NCBI RefSeq assembly: GCF_041538065.1
Contig: NZ_JBGORW010000007.1
Coordinates: 95,798 to 159,797 of the forward strand
Source of the DNA: Leptotrichia hongkongensis
Lineage (GTDB): Bacteria > Fusobacteriota > Fusobacteriia > Fusobacteriales > Leptotrichiaceae
Direction of reading: 5' to 3'
Length of the DNA stretch: 64,000 nucleotides
Under the pieces are notes generated by a model. It did not search any database. It was not told the origin of the DNA and saw only the letters and a program-made list of their open reading frames with translations. This document shows positions 63,501 to 64,000 of the stretch, piece by piece (position 1 is the first letter of the stretch; each line of letters starts with the position of its first letter). The translations under genes were made by a program, and so were the position numbers.

Positions 63501-64000
63501 GGAGAAACCCGTCTAAACAGAACAACAAGATTAAAGTGTTTGGTGCAAGAGATGAGTACAACACTGACACTGCTGGAATCATAGACTATACAAGTAATGG
63601 CTATGGAGTGGCTTATGTTCATGAAGATGAGAAAGTTAAGATGGGTAATTCTGATGGATGGTATGCAGGAGTTGTAACTAACAGATTCAAGTTCAAGGAC
63701 ATCGGTAGATCAAAAGAAAATCAGACATTATTTAAGGCCGGAATATTCAAGACAATGTCACCTAAGAAAGATTACAACGGAGCACTGCAGTGGACAATTG
63801 GAGGAGATGTATTTGCAGGTATTAACGATATGAAACGTAGATATCTTGTAGTGGATGACATATTTGAGGCGAAGTCTGACTATCATTCTTATGGAGCAGC
63901 TTTAAAAACAGATTTAGGATACGATATAAGATTAAGTGAAAGAACACATTTCCGTCCTTATGGAGCATTGAAGATGGAATACGGAAGATTTAACAGCATC
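57545..64000 (+). CDS. Giant autotransporter adhesin (3' end outside window)
   Basis: The frame is open for 2152 codons from the ATG at 57545 (RBS AAGGAGATG) to the end of the window. The N-terminus (MTNNIRKIKQDLRAYAKRCK) and helix ITFLVTGILSVTRNLFSA form the extended signal region of fusobacterial autotransporters. A coiled coil follows (about 48-97), then SPWSSWQFGINYFYNDW near residue 102. A Pro/Asn-rich zone (about 190-255) leads to a beta-helix passenger (about 270-1950) built of lines like NNGTVNITGG and NAVGIVSKGT. From about 1985 a beta-barrel translocator starts (NKIKVFGARDEYNTD). It is a surface adhesin of type Va secretion. Ligand unknown. Confidence 0.92.
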   Translation, partial: MTNNIRKIKQDLRAYAKRCKDVHYTEGLLITFLVTGILSVTRNLFSASENTSIASQKQEISTSIKTIHQQVKATRKENNKLLKNTNLELIQLMEQGDHVVKSPWSSWQFGINYFYNDWRGTYKGRGDKAEKYPYEGIFERSTNAFERYTSPLSPNYQNLPESTNPYSASSNARKGLSQGYGIASTRSKSEPLVSLNVEASIRPKNVQRDPVAAPTVSVNAPQLQALNVPNLLPPSLDIKAPEAVSVPNKTPNIVLNPTVQYNFDGHTVTGANPWTPSHPAKDQDGQNKHFWSGWNPATGTVEAGKSAWKIVGGAVEIDNSRRIPNVFYANAVDRSAPTGIKWTLKNAKVDVIGDPSWNPKGTSAIHAVWDGDITNVEANLHGYSTFIAAETWHDGKVTINSSKVNIENSYNSVFFGFPATYYAMGINNNDYHSYNQRGEYSGDLKVSINNADSNYIYSIMGVQGSFKLDNSGDYDVKGNGNLVYLGIGYSPNWQNLKGSGDVTSDPNTAMTPSIKLGTSGKINVDGNENVGLFFENRYSNFTTGGNLPFDSAKPNFTIDKWKKSVIGIYQGEIEVGMKVGENSASNGNVGVYSRSGQREGIVPSQDLGAPDATDRAAGLAYVRANQNSTSNGHPDYDTDKIHNLEVAKAEIYFGKHATNSIMFAADNGSVIDVANTDKADKNLGREAYKEVTPSTEIKDSAAQLTSSYDDTVNQAATGTVIAYATGTWSNQNMPGGAATLNGKGSEINLFQPVIMSGRAKLDTATNKMNPSVALIGDNKGIVNAKKDVTANGYGSIVALAQNNGEVNVTGKITAKDSWAATDAATKPYLYTNIGAYASANSTVNIKEHDIHGIGAVAAGAGAKVVVDSTKAGSTIRTGKEGALAALNGGNIEYKGGTITHEDNQVDANGVGDHASSTPFNADANSHINFTGDTQLNIGSGILMPGTAADYAAAAGTTAKYNGMSNVDVALTGDNVILSSNDGITTTWTGAPIGSVIQTDMKVRSFNDNGHSYKIYYINGNFIIDSDIDLDSPTDAFKNVGLSREVVTINAGKTISSTAGKGLAMASNDKANTDADNSKTQYINNGTVNITGGSLGAGTIGLNISYGQINNNSNINVDEGIGAYGINGSTLKNDGNITISNKGVGMAAFTSLGTALQTYGTDKLISSGTLGNAKTLEIINNGTVTVNGNNSVGLYGELNKATGAPAGTILTAANGSITNNGKIVMTGDNAVGIVSKGTKVTLTGTGSSDIVVGKDGIGVYAENTPVTINSDYGIEVKENGTGIFVKNGSDVLAPGKTLELKYSGSNTGTGVGLFYEGAAASNIVNGTNVKLVDTVGTTGGLVGIYANNGGKLTNTADITGDKGYGIITNGTEIENTGNITLNNPIDPTKSSVGIFTQGTDKITNSGNITAGGKSVGIYGHAVDQLGGSITVGDGGTGIFSGGGNVNLSGGSITVGAGKATAVYTNGSGQTVTLGTPGTGNGTALTIGDTSFGFINEGTGNTIYSYRNVNQNLGNDSVYIYSKDASGRIENYTPLTSNGDVNYGLYGAGTIENHADMNFGTGLGNVGIYSIDGGTARNHANITVGGSDTSDPNVSNHKYAIGMAAGYGEAPSGYTGNIENLSGGVINVNGEYSIGMYGSHAGTTVTNNGTINLNASNTTGMYLDNGAKGINNGTIQSNGSGLKNVTGIVVRNGSELSNNGTINIDATNARGIITKGNPAGANPGVIKNYGTLNITGNGSQDVQEATGGQDIGKSMGGVSINAPAGSSTATITVNGKPVVPELATTSGTEYKPMEVSTIGMYIDTSNKRFTNPVTGLNHLSGLTQADLIVGTEAAENTTSKYIQINDKILAPYNQMILNNPQIEKWNVYAGSLTWMASIAQNQTTGVIENAYLAKVPYTQWAGKEATPVEVTDTYNFLDGLEQRYGVEGLGTREKALFDKLNSIGKNEEILFYQATDEMMGHQYGNLQQRINATGNILDKEFRYLKHDWRNPSKQNNKIKVFGARDEYNTDTAGIIDYTSNGYGVAYVHEDEKVKMGNSDGWYAGVVTNRFKFKDIGRSKENQTLFKAGIFKTMSPKKDYNGALQWTIGGDVFAGINDMKRRYLVVDDIFEAKSDYHSYGAALKTDLGYDIRLSERTHFRPYGALKMEYGRFNSI

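Noticed and set aside
1..64000. tRNA, rRNA, CRISPR arrays and prophage genes
   Set aside because: I looked in all long gaps and saw no cloverleaf with a TTCRA arm, no rRNA segment, no repeat-spacer array and no phage structural genes.

Overview
The window is strongly A+T-rich, with short intergenic gaps, many purine-rich ribosome binding sites and several GTG/TTG starts. Its content points to a fusobacterium of the Leptotrichia type: a giant autotransporter with the fusobacterial N-terminal region, secreted DKNYY-repeat proteins, an outer-membrane OmpA-type lipoprotein (so a diderm), and clostridium-like housekeeping genes such as disA, rnc, radA and a DUF1385 gene. The genus is inferred from protein features and was not tested by a database search. 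I saw no rRNA, tRNA, CRISPR array, prophage or intact insertion sequence.

Layout. 1-3.4 kb: the end of an unknown gene, a small broken gene, purB, an orphan vsr and a TPR/Sel1 secreted protein. 3.4-3.7 kb: a decayed IS30-type transposase. 3.7-6.6 kb (minus strand): a small unknown protein, DUF4125, a DUF4037 nucleotidyltransferase-like protein and a TPR protein. 6.9-7.8 kb: a CDF zinc-type transporter. 7.9-11.2 kb (minus): a four-gene operon of a class-I glutamine-amidotransferase-like hydrolase, an M19 dipeptidase, an S66 LD-carboxypeptidase and a YhcH-family protein, led by one strong promoter with a dyad operator candidate. 11.3-12.3 kb: dus. 12.4-14.6 kb: three secreted proteins (an acidic Asp/Tyr-rich protein, an OmpA lipoprotein and an unknown). 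14.9-21.3 kb (minus): proC, a cobalamin adenosyltransferase, an unknown, an RlmD-type rRNA methyltransferase, an M20 amidohydrolase and an unknown. 21.5-22.2 kb: an esterase-like protein, followed by a compact highly structured locus with a possible 21-residue membrane peptide. 22.5-28.9 kb (minus): three paralogous DKNYY-repeat secreted proteins. 29-33.3 kb (minus): an HscC-like Hsp70, a membrane J-like protein with degenerate HPD motifs, and an unknown protein. 33.7-35.9 kb: a pseudopilin and a ComEC without its hydrolase domain. 36-57 kb (plus): mostly core genes (yjdM/phnA, era, uvrB, sppA, an Spx/ArsC-like gene, rplS, lepB, a GNAT gene, a SNF2 helicase, acpP, fabF, rnc, coaD, radA, disA, DUF1385). 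57.5-64 kb: a giant autotransporter running off the window.

How parts work together. The peptidase operon suits recycling of murein peptides. The pseudopilin-ComEC pair belongs to natural transformation. acpP-fabF-coaD serve acyl carrier and fatty-acid metabolism. The J-like/Hsp70 pair mirrors the E. coli HscC-DjlB/DjlC arrangement.

Most unusual content. The long gaps at 14.6, 18.6-19.1, 36.4, 39.9 and 50.0-50.6 kb carry a modular family of repeats. Three copies look like MITEs ending in CTAAACCC-type inverted repeats next to TA. In four repeats a long hairpin keeps similar loop ends (AACTC... and ...CAAACA or CAGACAG) while its stem sequence changes completely and stays paired. The second item of note is the 22.25-22.49 kb locus, where a perfect 15-bp inverted repeat could hide the ribosome binding site of the small peptide. 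The third is a stem-loop at the 5' end of the autotransporter leader.
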